Positions 9,171 to 18,264 of a DNA stretch of 64,000 nt are shown piece by piece. Made by a program: the position numbers and the translations under genes. The notes beneath the pieces were generated by a model. That model saw nothing but the letters and a program-made list of their open reading frames with translations. It did no database searches and was not told where the DNA came from. This DNA comes from Cryobacterium lactosi (lineage in GTDB: Bacteria > Actinomycetota > Actinomycetes > Actinomycetales > Microbacteriaceae), in the NCBI RefSeq assembly GCF_004403945.1, contig NZ_SOHM01000022.1, positions 59,400 to 123,399 on the forward strand. Direction: 5' to 3'. The number at the start of each line of letters is the position of its first letter. Positions within the stretch are counted from its first letter, which is position 1.

Positions 9171-9225
9171 GCTAAGCACTCAAAACCTCGAGTTTTCGGT
9201 GCTTTCCTCTCAGTTCGCGAGGGGG

Positions 9226-10086
9226 TCAGCGGGGGTCTTGCCAGGAGTGCTCGGGCGAGTAGCCCAGGAGGCGGCGGGCCTTGTCGATGCCGAGCAACGT
9301 CTCGGTACCGGGCACCTCGCGGGTGAGCCGCACACCGGGGAAGACCTCGGCTGCGAGGTCGGCGCTGGGGCGGCGCATCACGGTGTCGGCGGCGGCGATG
9401 ATGAAGCGCTCGAAGCCCGGCGGGGCGCTCTGCAGCGCCTTGAGCACCGCCTGGGCGCCGTCGCGGCCGTCGATGTAACCCCAAAGGTTCCACTTGCGCA
9501 GCGTCGCATCCGCCTGGAAGCTCTCGAACCTGTCGTAGTCCTCCGGGTCCATCACGTTGGAGAAGCGCAGCGCCGTGATCGAGAGCTCCGGGTCCCACCG
9601 CACGAGCTCGATCGCCATCTGCTCCTCGAGGTGCTTCACCAGCGAGTAGGTGCTCTCCGGCCGCGCCGGGTACTCCTCATCGACCGGGATGTAGGGCGGG
9701 TCGGTGTCGAACGGCAGGCCGAGCACGGTCTCGCTGGATGCGTAGACGATGCGCTTGATGCCGTTGCGCCGGGCTGCCTGGAACACGTTGTAGCTGGAGA
9801 GCATGTTGTTGTGGAAGGTGGCGACGTCGGGCACCAGGCCCGGCGCGGGAATCGCGCCGAGGTGCACGACGGCGTCGAAGCCGTCGGCCTGGTCGTTGAC
9901 ACCGGCGAAGGCGTCCGCCACCTGGCCGTAGTCGGTGAGGTCGATGCGAACAAAACCCGATTCCCGGCTGCCGGCCAGGTCGAAGTTGATCACCTGATGT
10001 CCCTCGGCGCGGAGCCGGGCGAGCACGGTCTTGCCGAGCTTGCCGCTGCCGCCGGTGAGGGCGATTCTCATGCTGGGGAATTCCAT
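9226..10086 (-). CDS. NAD-dependent epimerase/dehydratase family protein
   Basis: 286 residues from the chosen start, which has AAGG 6 nt upstream; an in-frame GTG at 10155 would add 23 residues but has no ribosome site. The N-terminal Rossmann motif is MRIALTGGSGKLGK. The catalytic pair of extended short-chain dehydrogenases is visible as YSLVK near residue 140, and an SSE segment supplies the usual serine. Such enzymes act on sugars, sugar nucleotides or uronates (uronate dehydrogenases belong here). The sugar-utilisation context favours carbohydrate oxidation or epimerisation. The gene is convergent with lacI and divergent from the ROK gene. The exact reaction is not determinable. Confidence 0.82.
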   Translation of the reverse strand: MEFPSMRIALTGGSGKLGKTVLARLRAEGHQVINFDLAGSRESGFVRIDLTDYGQVADAFAGVNDQADGFDAVVHLGAIPAPGLVPDVATFHNNMLSSYNVFQAARRNGIKRIVYASSETVLGLPFDTDPPYIPVDEEYPARPESTYSLVKHLEEQMAIELVRWDPELSITALRFSNVMDPEDYDRFESFQADATLRKWNLWGYIDGRDGAQAVLKALQSAPPGFERFIIAAADTVMRRPSADLAAEVFPGVRLTREVPGTETLLGIDKARRLLGYSPEHSWQDPR

Positions 10087-10238
10087 GGACATCCTTGTCT
10101 GGGGCGTGACTGCGCCCGGGTTCGACTCGATTTGTAGCGTTCTGCAACGTATCACGGACGGGTGGGACCGTTGCCGGGTATTCTGGGGTTCAGAGTGACT
10201 CGCGCTCAGTGAACGGGCGTCAGCCAGACGGAGGAACC

Positions 10239-11426
10239 GTGCAGGGCAGCAGCCATGACGACGTGCGCCGACACAACCTATCGGTCGTTCTGCGACTCGT
10301 GCACCGCAGCGGTGCGGCGTCGCGTTCCCAGCTCACCAGGGCCACCGGGCTGAACCGGTCCACCATCGCCGCCCTCGTCGCCGAACTGGTCGACCGCGGG
10401 CTGGTCGTCGAGCGCGAACCGAGCTCCACCAACCAGGTCGGCCGGCCCAGCCCGATCGTCAGTGTCAGCGAGCAGGTCGTGGCGCTCGCCGTGAACCCCG
10501 AGATCGACGCCGTCACGATCGGCATCGTCGGCCTCGACGGCCAGGTGCACCGCCGGGTGCGCTACCCCACCGACCAGTCCCCGAGCGTGCTCGAGGCCGT
10601 GAACATCGCCGCCGCCGTCATCGACGGCATGCGCGGCGAGCTCGAGGCCAAGTTCAAGGTGGTCGGCATCGGCGTGGCCGTGCCCGGGCTGGTGCGCGCC
10701 CACGACGGCCTCGTGCGGCACGCGCCGCACCTGGGCTGGCTCGACGAACCCCTCGCCGAGATGCTCGAAGCCGCCACCGGCTACCCGGTGCTCGCCGCCA
10801 ACGACGCCAGCCTCGGTGCCATGGCCGAGCGGTTCTTCGGCGCGGGCAAAGGCATCACCGACCTCATCTACCTCAACGGTGGCGCCAGCGGCATCGGCGG
10901 CGGCATGATCGTGGGTGGAGCCGCGGCCGGTGGCATCGCCGGCTACGCGGGCGAGTTCGGCCACACCAGGGTCAGCGACAGCAACCGGGTCGACTCCGCC
11001 GGCCTCCGCGGCACCCTCGAAGCCGAGGTCACCCGGCGCGAACTCCTCGAGGTGCTCGGCCTGGCCGGGGCGGATGCCGACGAACTCGAGCAGGCGCTAC
11101 TGGCGTCCACCTCTCCGGCGGTGCGTGCCGAGGTCAACCGGCAGATCGACCACCTCGCGGTGGCGCTGGCCGGGGCGATCAACATCCTCAACCCGCAGCT
11201 GGTGGTGCTCGGCGGTTTTCTCGCCGCGCTGCTGGCGGTGGATGCCGACCGGCTGCGCTCCGCCGTCGCCTCACACTCGCTCGGCGCCGCGTTCGGCACC
11301 GTGCGGCTCAGCGCCGCCGAGCTCGGCTCCAACCTGCTGATGATCGGCGCGGCCGAGCTGGCCTTCGAGGGGCTGCTCGACGATCCGGCCGAGCTACCCG
11401 CCGGGCCGGGCGCCGTCAGCACCTGA
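10239..11426 (+). CDS. ROK-family transcriptional regulator
   Basis: 395 residues from the GTG at 10239, preferred over GTG 10209 because a GGAGG ribosome site ends 4 nt upstream. Residues about 12-70 form a winged helix-turn-helix (SRSQLTRATGLNRSTIAALVAELVDRGL). The rest is a ROK sugar-kinase-like domain with a DLIYLNGGASGIGGGMIVGG phosphate-binding segment. The usual zinc CXCGXXGC motif of ROK proteins is not seen; the corresponding stretch reads GEFGHTRVSDSNRVDSAG. It is probably a sugar-responsive repressor of neighbouring carbohydrate genes, such as the divergent epimerase. A TATTCT -10 box lies at 10179-10184. Confidence 0.87.
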   Translation: MQGSSHDDVRRHNLSVVLRLVHRSGAASRSQLTRATGLNRSTIAALVAELVDRGLVVEREPSSTNQVGRPSPIVSVSEQVVALAVNPEIDAVTIGIVGLDGQVHRRVRYPTDQSPSVLEAVNIAAAVIDGMRGELEAKFKVVGIGVAVPGLVRAHDGLVRHAPHLGWLDEPLAEMLEAATGYPVLAANDASLGAMAERFFGAGKGITDLIYLNGGASGIGGGMIVGGAAAGGIAGYAGEFGHTRVSDSNRVDSAGLRGTLEAEVTRRELLEVLGLAGADADELEQALLASTSPAVRAEVNRQIDHLAVALAGAINILNPQLVVLGGFLAALLAVDADRLRSAVASHSLGAAFGTVRLSAAELGSNLLMIGAAELAFEGLLDDPAELPAGPGAVST

Positions 11427-11658
11427 GCCGGCAGAGCATCCAGAAGCGGCTCAGTGCGGCTCCGTAGCACCCCGGCATCCAGCGCCGCCAGGCCTGTCGC
11501 CGGGTTGTGGCTGGTGTGAAACGTGCAGAAAATGCCGGATCCGCGCAATCTTTGCCGGGATGCCCCGGCCGGGGAATAGAACCGACCAGCGTACGCTTTT
11601 TCCAATTGGGCGATCGCCCGCATCCCCTGAGCACGACCCCGACCGAGGACTCTTTTAC

Positions 11659-12936
11659 GTGACTACCGCCGTCATCCCCGTCATCACCGAGGCCCAACTG
11701 CACTCGACCGCCCGGCACCCCGGAGACGCACTGTCCCGTGGACAGCGTGTGGTCTACATCATCATCCTCGGCGCGCTGACGGCTCTCGGCCCGTTCACCA
11801 TCGACCTGTACCTGCCGGCGTTCCCCACCCTCGAGAGCGAACTCGGCGTCTCGGCCGCCGCCATCCAGCTCACCCTCACCGGCACCATGATCGGCTTCGG
11901 CTTCGGCCAGCTGATCGTGGGGCCGTGGAGTGACAAGGTCGGCCGCCGGCTGCCGCTGTTGCTCGCCACGGGCTTCCACGTGCTCGCCTGCGTGGGTGCG
12001 GCGCTCTCCAGCGACATCGTCACGCTCGGGATCTTCCGGGTGCTGCAGGGCTTCGGCGCCGCGGCCGGCGCCGTCGTGGCGATGGCCATGGTTCGGGACC
12101 TCTTCGGCGGCAAGCCGCTGGTGAAGATGCTCTCCCGCCTGGCCCTGGTGAGCGGCCTGGCGCCGGTGCTCGCCCCGGTCATCGGCTCCCAACTCCTGCT
12201 CGTGATGCCGTGGCGCGGCATTTTCTGGGTCCTCGCCGGATACGGCGTCGTCGTGATGGTGGCCGTCGCGATCTGGATTGTCGAGACCCTGCCGCAGAGC
12301 CGCCGCACCGTGCCCGGCCACTCGAGCCTCGGCCAGCGCTACCGCGCCGTGCTCAGTGACCGCACCTACGTGGGTGTGCTCATCATCGGCGCGATGACCT
12401 TCACCGGTCTGTTCTCCTACCTCTCCTCCTCACCGTTCCTGTTCCAGCAGGTCTACGACTTCAGCGCCCAGGGCTACGGCCTGCTCTTCGCGGTCAACTC
12501 CCTCGGCATCGTCGTGGGTGTGCAGACCAGCTCACGCCTGATGCACCGTTACAACGTGGGACCGCAGAACATCCTGATCGGTGCCACCACGATGCTCGTG
12601 CTCACCTCCGCGGCGATCTTCACCCTCGACCTGCTGGGTGCCGGCCTCTGGGGCACCCTGATCCCGCTGTGGTTCTTCATCGCGTCCTGCGGGTTCACCT
12701 TCCCCACCGTGCAAGTCATCGCATTGAACGCTCACGGCAGCGAGGCCGGCACCGCCGCGTCCCTGCTCGGCGCAGCCAACTTCGGCATCGCCGGGCTGAT
12801 CTCCCCGGTCGTGGGCCTGCTCGGCGTCGGAACTGCGGTGCCGATGGCCTCGGTCATGGGCGTCGCCGCCATCATTTCGCTGCTCAGCCTCTGGTTCATC
12901 GTGCGGCCGCGCTCGGTCGCGGCGCTCTCGCACTGA
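11659..12936 (+). CDS. Bcr/CflA-type MFS drug exporter
   Basis: 425 residues from GTG 11659, which has AGGA upstream; the longer in-frame extension to 11560 lacks a ribosome site and membrane character. Twelve predicted helices. The first is followed by PFTIDLYLPAFPTLESEL, the hallmark of the Bcr/CflA subfamily, and the loop 2-3 motif GPWSDKVGRRLPLL is the MFS signature. Bcr/CflA proteins export bicyclomycin, chloramphenicol, cysteine or related compounds using the proton gradient. It stands alone between ROK and PAP2 genes. The real substrate is unknown; export of a sugar analogue is possible. Confidence 0.87.
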   Translation: MTTAVIPVITEAQLHSTARHPGDALSRGQRVVYIIILGALTALGPFTIDLYLPAFPTLESELGVSAAAIQLTLTGTMIGFGFGQLIVGPWSDKVGRRLPLLLATGFHVLACVGAALSSDIVTLGIFRVLQGFGAAAGAVVAMAMVRDLFGGKPLVKMLSRLALVSGLAPVLAPVIGSQLLLVMPWRGIFWVLAGYGVVVMVAVAIWIVETLPQSRRTVPGHSSLGQRYRAVLSDRTYVGVLIIGAMTFTGLFSYLSSSPFLFQQVYDFSAQGYGLLFAVNSLGIVVGVQTSSRLMHRYNVGPQNILIGATTMLVLTSAAIFTLDLLGAGLWGTLIPLWFFIASCGFTFPTVQVIALNAHGSEAGTAASLLGAANFGIAGLISPVVGLLGVGTAVPMASVMGVAAIISLLSLWFIVRPRSVAALSH

Positions 12937-13014
12937 CCGGTCGCGACACCCTCCGCACCGCCTGACCCCTCGCCCCACCGGCCAGTCACGGGGCAAGTCC
13001 GGAGGCGGTCGATC

Positions 13015-13026
13015 TAGCATGGGCTG
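13015..13026 (+). promoter_or_regulatory. -10 box placing the PAP2 mRNA start at its start codon (leaderless)
   Basis: TAGCAT at 13015-13020 is followed by 6 nt and then the ATG at 13027. No Shine-Dalgarno sequence precedes the ATG. The same spacing recurs at several other genes in this window. Confidence 0.5.
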
Positions 13027-13773
13027 ATGGACCCCTCCCGCGACCCCGAGACTGAGCCCACTCCACCCGAGACCAGCCGCGCCAACATGGCGGCGGATGC
13101 GCCCGCCAGGAGAATCGCCCGGCGCTGGCCGTTGATCAGCGGCGCTGTCGCCGTTCTCCTGGCGTTCCTGCTCGGCGCCTTGATCCTGCTGCGCGGCAAT
13201 GGCCGCCCGATCGAGGCCGACGTCGAGTGGATGGAGGAGATCCTCGAGCACCGATCCCCGGTCTGGGAGGTCCCGGCGCTGGTGATGAACTTCCTCGGCG
13301 CGGGCATCGCCGGGGTGTTCGTGATCCCGATCGCGATCGTCGTGCTCCTCCTGGTGCTGCGCCGGCCGTGGGCGGCGCTCTACTTCGTGATCGCCACGGT
13401 CGTCAGTGCCGGCCTCGTGCAGGTGCTGAAGACCCTGTTCGGCCGGGCCCGCCCCGAAGACATGCTGATCACCTCCGACTTCGGTTCGTTCCCCTCCGGT
13501 CACGTCGCCAACGCCGCCACCATGGCGGTGGCGCTCGGCATCATCTTCCCGTGGCTCTGGGTGTGGATCGCCGGCGCCGTGTACACGGTGGCGATGATGG
13601 TCAGCCGAACCTACCTCGGTGCGCACTGGCTCACCGACACCATCGGCGGCCTGCTGCTGGGTGCGGGCGTGGTCATCGTGCTGTGGGCACCGTTCGCGGC
13701 CAAACTCGACGGCGAGAACACCATAGCCAGACGGCGAGCGGCGTCGAAGATGGCCGGTGGGCCACACCGGTGA
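13027..13773 (+). CDS. PAP2-family membrane phosphatase
   Basis: 248 residues with about six membrane helices. All three PAP2 signature parts are present: KTLFGRARP (residues 135-143), PSGH (about 155-158) and SRTYLGAHWLTD (about 193-204), so the conserved Lys/Arg, His and Asp/His catalytic residues are intact. Family members remove phosphate from phosphatidic acid, undecaprenyl diphosphate or similar lipids on the outer membrane face. The last 4 nt (GTGA) overlap the start of the next gene, so the two are translated together. The lipid substrate is not predictable. Confidence 0.9.
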   Translation: MDPSRDPETEPTPPETSRANMAADAPARRIARRWPLISGAVAVLLAFLLGALILLRGNGRPIEADVEWMEEILEHRSPVWEVPALVMNFLGAGIAGVFVIPIAIVVLLLVLRRPWAALYFVIATVVSAGLVQVLKTLFGRARPEDMLITSDFGSFPSGHVANAATMAVALGIIFPWLWVWIAGAVYTVAMMVSRTYLGAHWLTDTIGGLLLGAGVVIVLWAPFAAKLDGENTIARRRAASKMAGGPHR

Positions 13774-14927
13774 CCGATGCCGAATCCTACTCGGCGGAGG
13801 ACGACCCGGCTCTGACCGATCCGCCCGGCCTCTACGCCCTGCGGGAGCGCGCGATCCCCGGCGGCCGAGTGCAGGTCGGCGGCTTCGCAACGTTCCAGAC
13901 GGTGCGGGTACGGGTGGACGGCGCAAGCAGGGACGGCCGGGTCTCGGTGTTCGGCGACCTCCCGCCGCACGGAGTGTACGGCAGGCACGACGACCCGCGA
14001 ATAGATGGGGTGTTCGGTCAGGTGGACTTCGGTTGGCTGAGCCGGTTCTGGCTGACCCGCACGTCGACCTTCGAGGTGATCGACGACAGCACACCGCAGC
14101 CCGGGCTGCTGGCAGAGATCGACGGGCTGAGGGTGGGCCTGGTCGACACCGGCGGCACCGTCAGCGCGGCCGGGGTGCCCCAGCTGCAACTGATCTGGCT
14201 GGGCGCGGCCGAGCCCGACGGCACGGGGTGGGTGCCGGATGGGTACGGGGCATTCACGAAGCTCGTGGACCGCAGCCTTGTCGCCGCGGTGCGCCGGGTG
14301 GAGTGGACGGCGATCTGGCGGGATTTCACCGTGCAGATCGCGACGATCCGCGGCGGGCGGGCGGTGATCTTCCCCGGGAGAAAAGGAGAGCCGCCGCTCG
14401 GCGCGCCCGAGGTCGTGCCCGGTGGAGACCGCCGCACCAGCGGCTGGTCCGCCGTGGTGCCGCTGGAGCAGCTGAGCCTGCGCGGGTGGACCTTCACCGA
14501 GAGCCCGCTGGGCGTCGGCGCGGTGGCCACCTGCGTGGGCGTGCTGCGAGGCCGCACCGCCTTGATGGCGCGAGTGGCGGGGCCGCACGTGGCCGGCGAG
14601 GAACCGGTGCCTGCCCCGGGCAGCGCGGTCATCATCAAGAAGGCCAGGGGCGACACGGTGACCGATGATTTCGTCCTCGTCGAGCGGAGCCCGCACTTCT
14701 GGGACTGGCGGGTGACAGTGGACGAGAGCGAGGTGACCGACCTCAGGCAGATCACCGCGACGACCACCTGGCAGGGCGAGACCTACGCCGTCGAGGGTGT
14801 CAACGACAAGACGGCGCAGGTGTACCTCAATCGCAGCGCGGTTGACGTGCACGAGACCACCCCGCTCGTCTACTCGGTGCGGCCGGTCGAGCGGGACGCG
14901 CTGCCCGTGGACAGCATTCATTGGTAA
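13770..14927 (+). CDS. Conserved-looking hypothetical protein coupled to PAP2
   Basis: 385 residues starting at a GTG that overlaps the PAP2 stop by 4 nt. I do not recognise a family. It is soluble, without signal peptide or membrane segment, rich in beta-strand-forming sequence, Trp and Gly/Asp turns (for example SRFWLTRTSTFEVID, GVPQLQLIWLG, HFWDWRVTVDESEV), suggesting repeated beta-sandwich or beta-propeller-like modules. Codon use matches the neighbours, so it is a real gene. Coupling to a lipid phosphatase hints at envelope-related work, but that is only context. Confidence 0.65.
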   Translation: MTDAESYSAEDDPALTDPPGLYALRERAIPGGRVQVGGFATFQTVRVRVDGASRDGRVSVFGDLPPHGVYGRHDDPRIDGVFGQVDFGWLSRFWLTRTSTFEVIDDSTPQPGLLAEIDGLRVGLVDTGGTVSAAGVPQLQLIWLGAAEPDGTGWVPDGYGAFTKLVDRSLVAAVRRVEWTAIWRDFTVQIATIRGGRAVIFPGRKGEPPLGAPEVVPGGDRRTSGWSAVVPLEQLSLRGWTFTESPLGVGAVATCVGVLRGRTALMARVAGPHVAGEEPVPAPGSAVIIKKARGDTVTDDFVLVERSPHFWDWRVTVDESEVTDLRQITATTTWQGETYAVEGVNDKTAQVYLNRSAVDVHETTPLVYSVRPVERDALPVDSIHW

Positions 14928-14964
14928 TCGTGGGGCTCACCGTTCACGGATGTCGGCTGCGGGG

Positions 14965-15000
14965 CTGACATTCGCGGCGGGTGCGCGCTAGCGTCGGGTC
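14965..15000 (+). promoter_or_regulatory. Promoter giving a leaderless transcript for the 15001 gene
   Basis: CTGACA (14965-14970), 18-bp spacer, TAGCGT (14989-14994), then 6 nt to the ATG at 15001. The predicted start of transcription coincides with the start codon and there is no Shine-Dalgarno sequence. Confidence 0.6.
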
Positions 15001-16284
15001 ATGAGAATCCTCCTCGTTGGTGCCGGTGGCGTCGGTGACGCCTTCGCGAAGATCATTGCCCGCCGTTCCTTCTATGAGCATGTGGTGGTGAGCGACTACG
15101 ACCTGGGCCGGGCAGAGCGCACGATCGCGTCGATCGCAACCAGACACGGCGCGGAGACCGCCGCCAGGTTCACAGCGGCGCAGATCGACGCATCCGACCC
15201 GGAGGTCGTGGCTCGAGTCGCCCGCGAGCACTCGGTCACGCACGTGATGAACGCCGTGGAACCCAAGTTCGTGCAGAGCATCTTCGCGGGCGCGCTCGCC
15301 GCGGGCGCCGACTACCTCGATATGGCGATGAGCCTGAGCGAGCCGCACCCGACCGAGCCGCACACCGAGACCGGCATCAAGCTCGGCGACGACCAGTTCG
15401 AGCAGGCCGGCGACTGGGAGACCAGTGGGCGCCTCGCCCTGGTGGGAATGGGTGTGGAGCCGGGGCTCAGCGATGTGTTCGCCCGGTACGCGTCCGATCA
15501 CCTGTTCAGCGAGATCGACGAGCTCGGCACCCGGGATGGCGCCAATCTGGTCGTGCGCGACGAGGCCGGTAACGAGATTTTCGCGCCGTCGTTCAGCATC
15601 TGGACCACCATCGAGGAGTGCCTGAACCCGCCGGTGATCTTCGAGAAGGACCGCGGCTGGTTCACCACGGCTCCGTTCAGCGAGCCTGAGGTGTTCGATT
15701 TTCCCGAGGGCATCGGCCCGGTGGAGTGCGTGAACGTGGAGCACGAAGAGGTGCTGCTGATGCCGCGCTGGCTGGATGCGAAGCGGGTCACGTTCAAGTA
15801 CGGCCTCGGCGAGGAGTTCATCGGGGTGCTGCGGACGCTGCACTTGCTCGGCCTGGACAGCGTGAACCCGGTTCGGGTGCGCACGGCGGACGGCCCGGCG
15901 ATGGTCGCACCGCGTGACGTGGTGGCGGCGAGCCTGCCCGACCCGGCCACGATCGGGCCGCGCATGACGGGCAAGACCTGCGCGGGTGTCTGGGTGACCG
16001 GCCTCGGTACGGATGGTGCGCCCCGGGAGGTCTACCTCTATCACGTGAGCGACAACGAGTGGACGATGGCGGAGTACGACGCCCAGTGCGTGGTCTGGCA
16101 GACCGCGCTGAACCCCGCGATCGCCCTGGAGCTCCTGGCGACCGGAGTGTGGGCCGGCACCGGGGTGCTCGGCCCCGAGGCCTTCGACGCGAAGCCCTAC
16201 CTCGACCTGATGGCCGCCCCCGAGCCGGCCGGTTACGGCCAGCCCTGGGGCCTGGACGAACGCACCCCCGCCGCCGCCAGCTGA
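15001..16284 (+). CDS. Saccharopine dehydrogenase-like NAD(P)-dependent oxidoreductase
   Basis: 427 residues. The N-terminal Rossmann motif is MRILLVGAGGVGDAFAKI and is followed by VVSDYDLGRAERTI, the LYS9/Lys1-like fold of saccharopine and carboxynorspermidine dehydrogenases. The central GMGVEPGLSDVFARYASDHL segment, which lines the substrate site in this family, is present. Actinobacterial members of this length are often annotated as saccharopine dehydrogenase although their substrate is untested; reductive coupling of an amino acid with an aldehyde or keto acid is the family reaction. It stands alone, with a leaderless promoter. The fold is firm, the substrate open. Confidence 0.82.
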   Translation: MRILLVGAGGVGDAFAKIIARRSFYEHVVVSDYDLGRAERTIASIATRHGAETAARFTAAQIDASDPEVVARVAREHSVTHVMNAVEPKFVQSIFAGALAAGADYLDMAMSLSEPHPTEPHTETGIKLGDDQFEQAGDWETSGRLALVGMGVEPGLSDVFARYASDHLFSEIDELGTRDGANLVVRDEAGNEIFAPSFSIWTTIEECLNPPVIFEKDRGWFTTAPFSEPEVFDFPEGIGPVECVNVEHEEVLLMPRWLDAKRVTFKYGLGEEFIGVLRTLHLLGLDSVNPVRVRTADGPAMVAPRDVVAASLPDPATIGPRMTGKTCAGVWVTGLGTDGAPREVYLYHVSDNEWTMAEYDAQCVVWQTALNPAIALELLATGVWAGTGVLGPEAFDAKPYLDLMAAPEPAGYGQPWGLDERTPAAAS

Positions 16285-16319
16285 CCCGGCCGGGACTACG
16301 CCCGCACCCCGCCCCCGTT

Positions 16320-16439
16320 GGTCGAGCCTGTCGAGACCCCGCCGGTCGAGCTCGTTGAGCCCCCCGTTGGTCGAGCCTGTCGAGACCCCCCGTTGGTCGA
16401 GCTCGTCGACCCCCCCCGTTGGTCAGCCCGTCGAGACCC
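16320..16439. repeat. Tandem copies of the GGTCGAG...GTCGAGACC palindromic repeat
   Basis: Five degenerate units of about 25 bp (starting near 16320, 16344, 16369, 16395 and 16420) share a core such as GGTCGAGCCTGTCGAGACC, separated by C runs. The same core recurs at 30838-30957, 38335-38353 and 58114-58186. The last unit forms the 3' end of the HNH gene on the other strand. Confidence 0.85.
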
Positions 16440-18081
16440 CGTGCGCTGCATGCTGCTCGCCGGCGGCCGCGCTCTTGCCGCGCATCTCGATGAGGGTTTG
16501 ACCTGGATCGACGGCTGCCGGTGGCCGCAGCCAGTACCGGCCTCGATTCTCGAAGATCTGCCAGCCCTGGTTGTGCAGCAACCGGTGGTGCGGGCCGCAG
16601 AGCAGAATGCCCAGGCGAATGTCGGTCAGCCCGTGGTCGCGTACCCATTCCTCGAGGTGATGCGCTTCGGTACGGGACGGAGGTCTGTCGCAGTCGCCCC
16701 ACCGACAGCCACCGTCGCGAGCGGCCATGGCGATGCGTTGAGCCTGGCTGAATATCCGCTCTTCCCGGCCGAGATTCAGCGGCTGTCCGTCTGCGTCGAG
16801 GGCGACCTCGACAGTGCCGGACGTGCAGATCAGCCTGCCAATGGTCTCGCGGGACACCGGTGCCAGGTTGCCCTCGATGAAGCCGTGCCCGGTGCCATCG
16901 GGGATCGGCACGAGCACCTCGGTCCCCTCCGGAGCGGGAGTTCCGACGCGGTCGGGGTTCCCGGCCGGGCGCCGGGTGGGCTCGGTGACCAACACCCGCA
17001 CGGCGGGGAGGCGACCGCCGAGCATCCGGCCAGGGTTCACCTCGCTGCCGGCCTTGAGCAGGTCGAGGAAGGTGTCCGCGGCGATCTGCCCGGTGCTGCG
17101 CGGGTCGTCCTGCACGGCCCGAGCCCACGCGGCCCGGTCCGGGTCGACGAAGCGGACTCCGCCGCGGCGCGGGCCGGTGAGACTGTCATAGACGGACAGG
17201 ATGAATTCGCCCTGTTCCGGCGGGAACAGCCCGTGGATGTGCACCTGACCGGCATCGGACTTCCAGACCCGCAGGTACCTGTCGTCCCAGGCCTTCTTCT
17301 CTCGCGTGGCGATGCCGGCCTCGTCGAGGCTGTCCCGCATCCGCCGGGACCGCCTGAGCAGCTGGTCCACGTTCATCCGCTTCGCCTCGCCCAGGAGCGT
17401 GTTCACAGCGTCGGCGAGCGCCCTGCCGGTGACGACCGAATCCACATCACCCAGGCCGGTGCGGATCGCATGTGCCGCGGCCACCGACAAAGTGCCGGCA
17501 TTCACGGCCGACGAGATCGGGGAATGCCACGGCAGTGCGGCGGGGTGCTCGACGAAGCTCTCGTCGTCGAACAGGCCACCCGCCCCGCCCGCCCAGTCTG
17601 TCTCGCCAGTCTCGTGTGATCCGTCGGAGTCGTGCAGCCCTCGGCCGGCCACCTCGAGCAGCCTGAGCGCCCCCTCCGCGTCTGCTTCTGCCTGGTGTGC
17701 CTGGGCGGCCTCGGCGTCGCCCAGCATCCGGGCCACATCCACGAGTTTGAGGGCGTCTTTGCGGGTCGACCCGGTCATGTCCTGAATCAGCTCATCCGGC
17801 GAGGTGAACCCCTGCCGCGCGGCCAACCCGTTCTGGCCCAGCTCGGGCCGGGAGCGATGTGCGAGCGTCTTGGCCATCCACACCGACCGGGTTTCCACCA
17901 GGCCACGCAGCCGGGCGAGGTTACGCTGACCGGCGAGAAGCTCGGCATCCGTCAGCGCGTCGTAGTCGGTGCTGCAGGCCCCCAACCCCTCCACGGCGTG
18001 GGCCGCGGCAGCCAAGGAATCAGCAGACAGCCCGCCGCCACGCGAGGCGGCGGGGGCGGATGTATATACGATGGTTGCCAT
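16423..18081 (-). CDS. DUF222 / HNH endonuclease domain protein (REP13E12-like)
   Basis: 552 residues. The N-terminal two thirds is the DUF222 domain common in actinobacterial repeat proteins (helical, with LTDAELLAGQRNLARLR early on). The C-terminal HNH nuclease motif reads CRWGDCDRPPSRTEAHH, with LCGPHHRLLHNQGW completing the His-Asn-His set near residues 460-510. Such proteins are often multicopy and associated with mobile DNA, but their target is unknown. The final residues and stop codon lie in a tandem repeat array: a degenerate unit supplies the TGA. TACTCT (18093-18088) lies 6 nt before the ATG, so the transcript is probably leaderless. Confidence 0.88.
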   Translation of the reverse strand: MATIVYTSAPAASRGGGLSADSLAAAAHAVEGLGACSTDYDALTDAELLAGQRNLARLRGLVETRSVWMAKTLAHRSRPELGQNGLAARQGFTSPDELIQDMTGSTRKDALKLVDVARMLGDAEAAQAHQAEADAEGALRLLEVAGRGLHDSDGSHETGETDWAGGAGGLFDDESFVEHPAALPWHSPISSAVNAGTLSVAAAHAIRTGLGDVDSVVTGRALADAVNTLLGEAKRMNVDQLLRRSRRMRDSLDEAGIATREKKAWDDRYLRVWKSDAGQVHIHGLFPPEQGEFILSVYDSLTGPRRGGVRFVDPDRAAWARAVQDDPRSTGQIAADTFLDLLKAGSEVNPGRMLGGRLPAVRVLVTEPTRRPAGNPDRVGTPAPEGTEVLVPIPDGTGHGFIEGNLAPVSRETIGRLICTSGTVEVALDADGQPLNLGREERIFSQAQRIAMAARDGGCRWGDCDRPPSRTEAHHLEEWVRDHGLTDIRLGILLCGPHHRLLHNQGWQIFENRGRYWLRPPAAVDPGQTLIEMRGKSAAAGEQHAAHGVSTG

Positions 18082-18264
18082 GCAGTGAGAGTAGCCCGAT
18101 CTCGAAGCTGTGTGTGAGTAAATATCAGATTGTGGATAACTCTTTTTAACCAGGTAGGCCGTCCGGCCGCGCTCAAGCCCATGGGTCCGAATGACCCCGC
18201 TGCTAGGGTGAACCCCTGCGGTCGCGCTCTTGGCGGCCCATCAAATGGGGGATTTGAGAACACT

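Noticed and set aside
10138..10149. Short palindrome CGTTCTGCAACG as a ROK operator
   Set aside because: Only 4-bp arms; too weak to call without a second site.
12532..14094. 520-residue antisense frame over the PAP2 region
   Set aside because: Arg/Pro/His-rich shadow of well supported genes on the plus strand.
16320..16439. Possible CRISPR array
   Set aside because: Units of about 25 bp are nearly contiguous without unique spacers and no cas gene is present.
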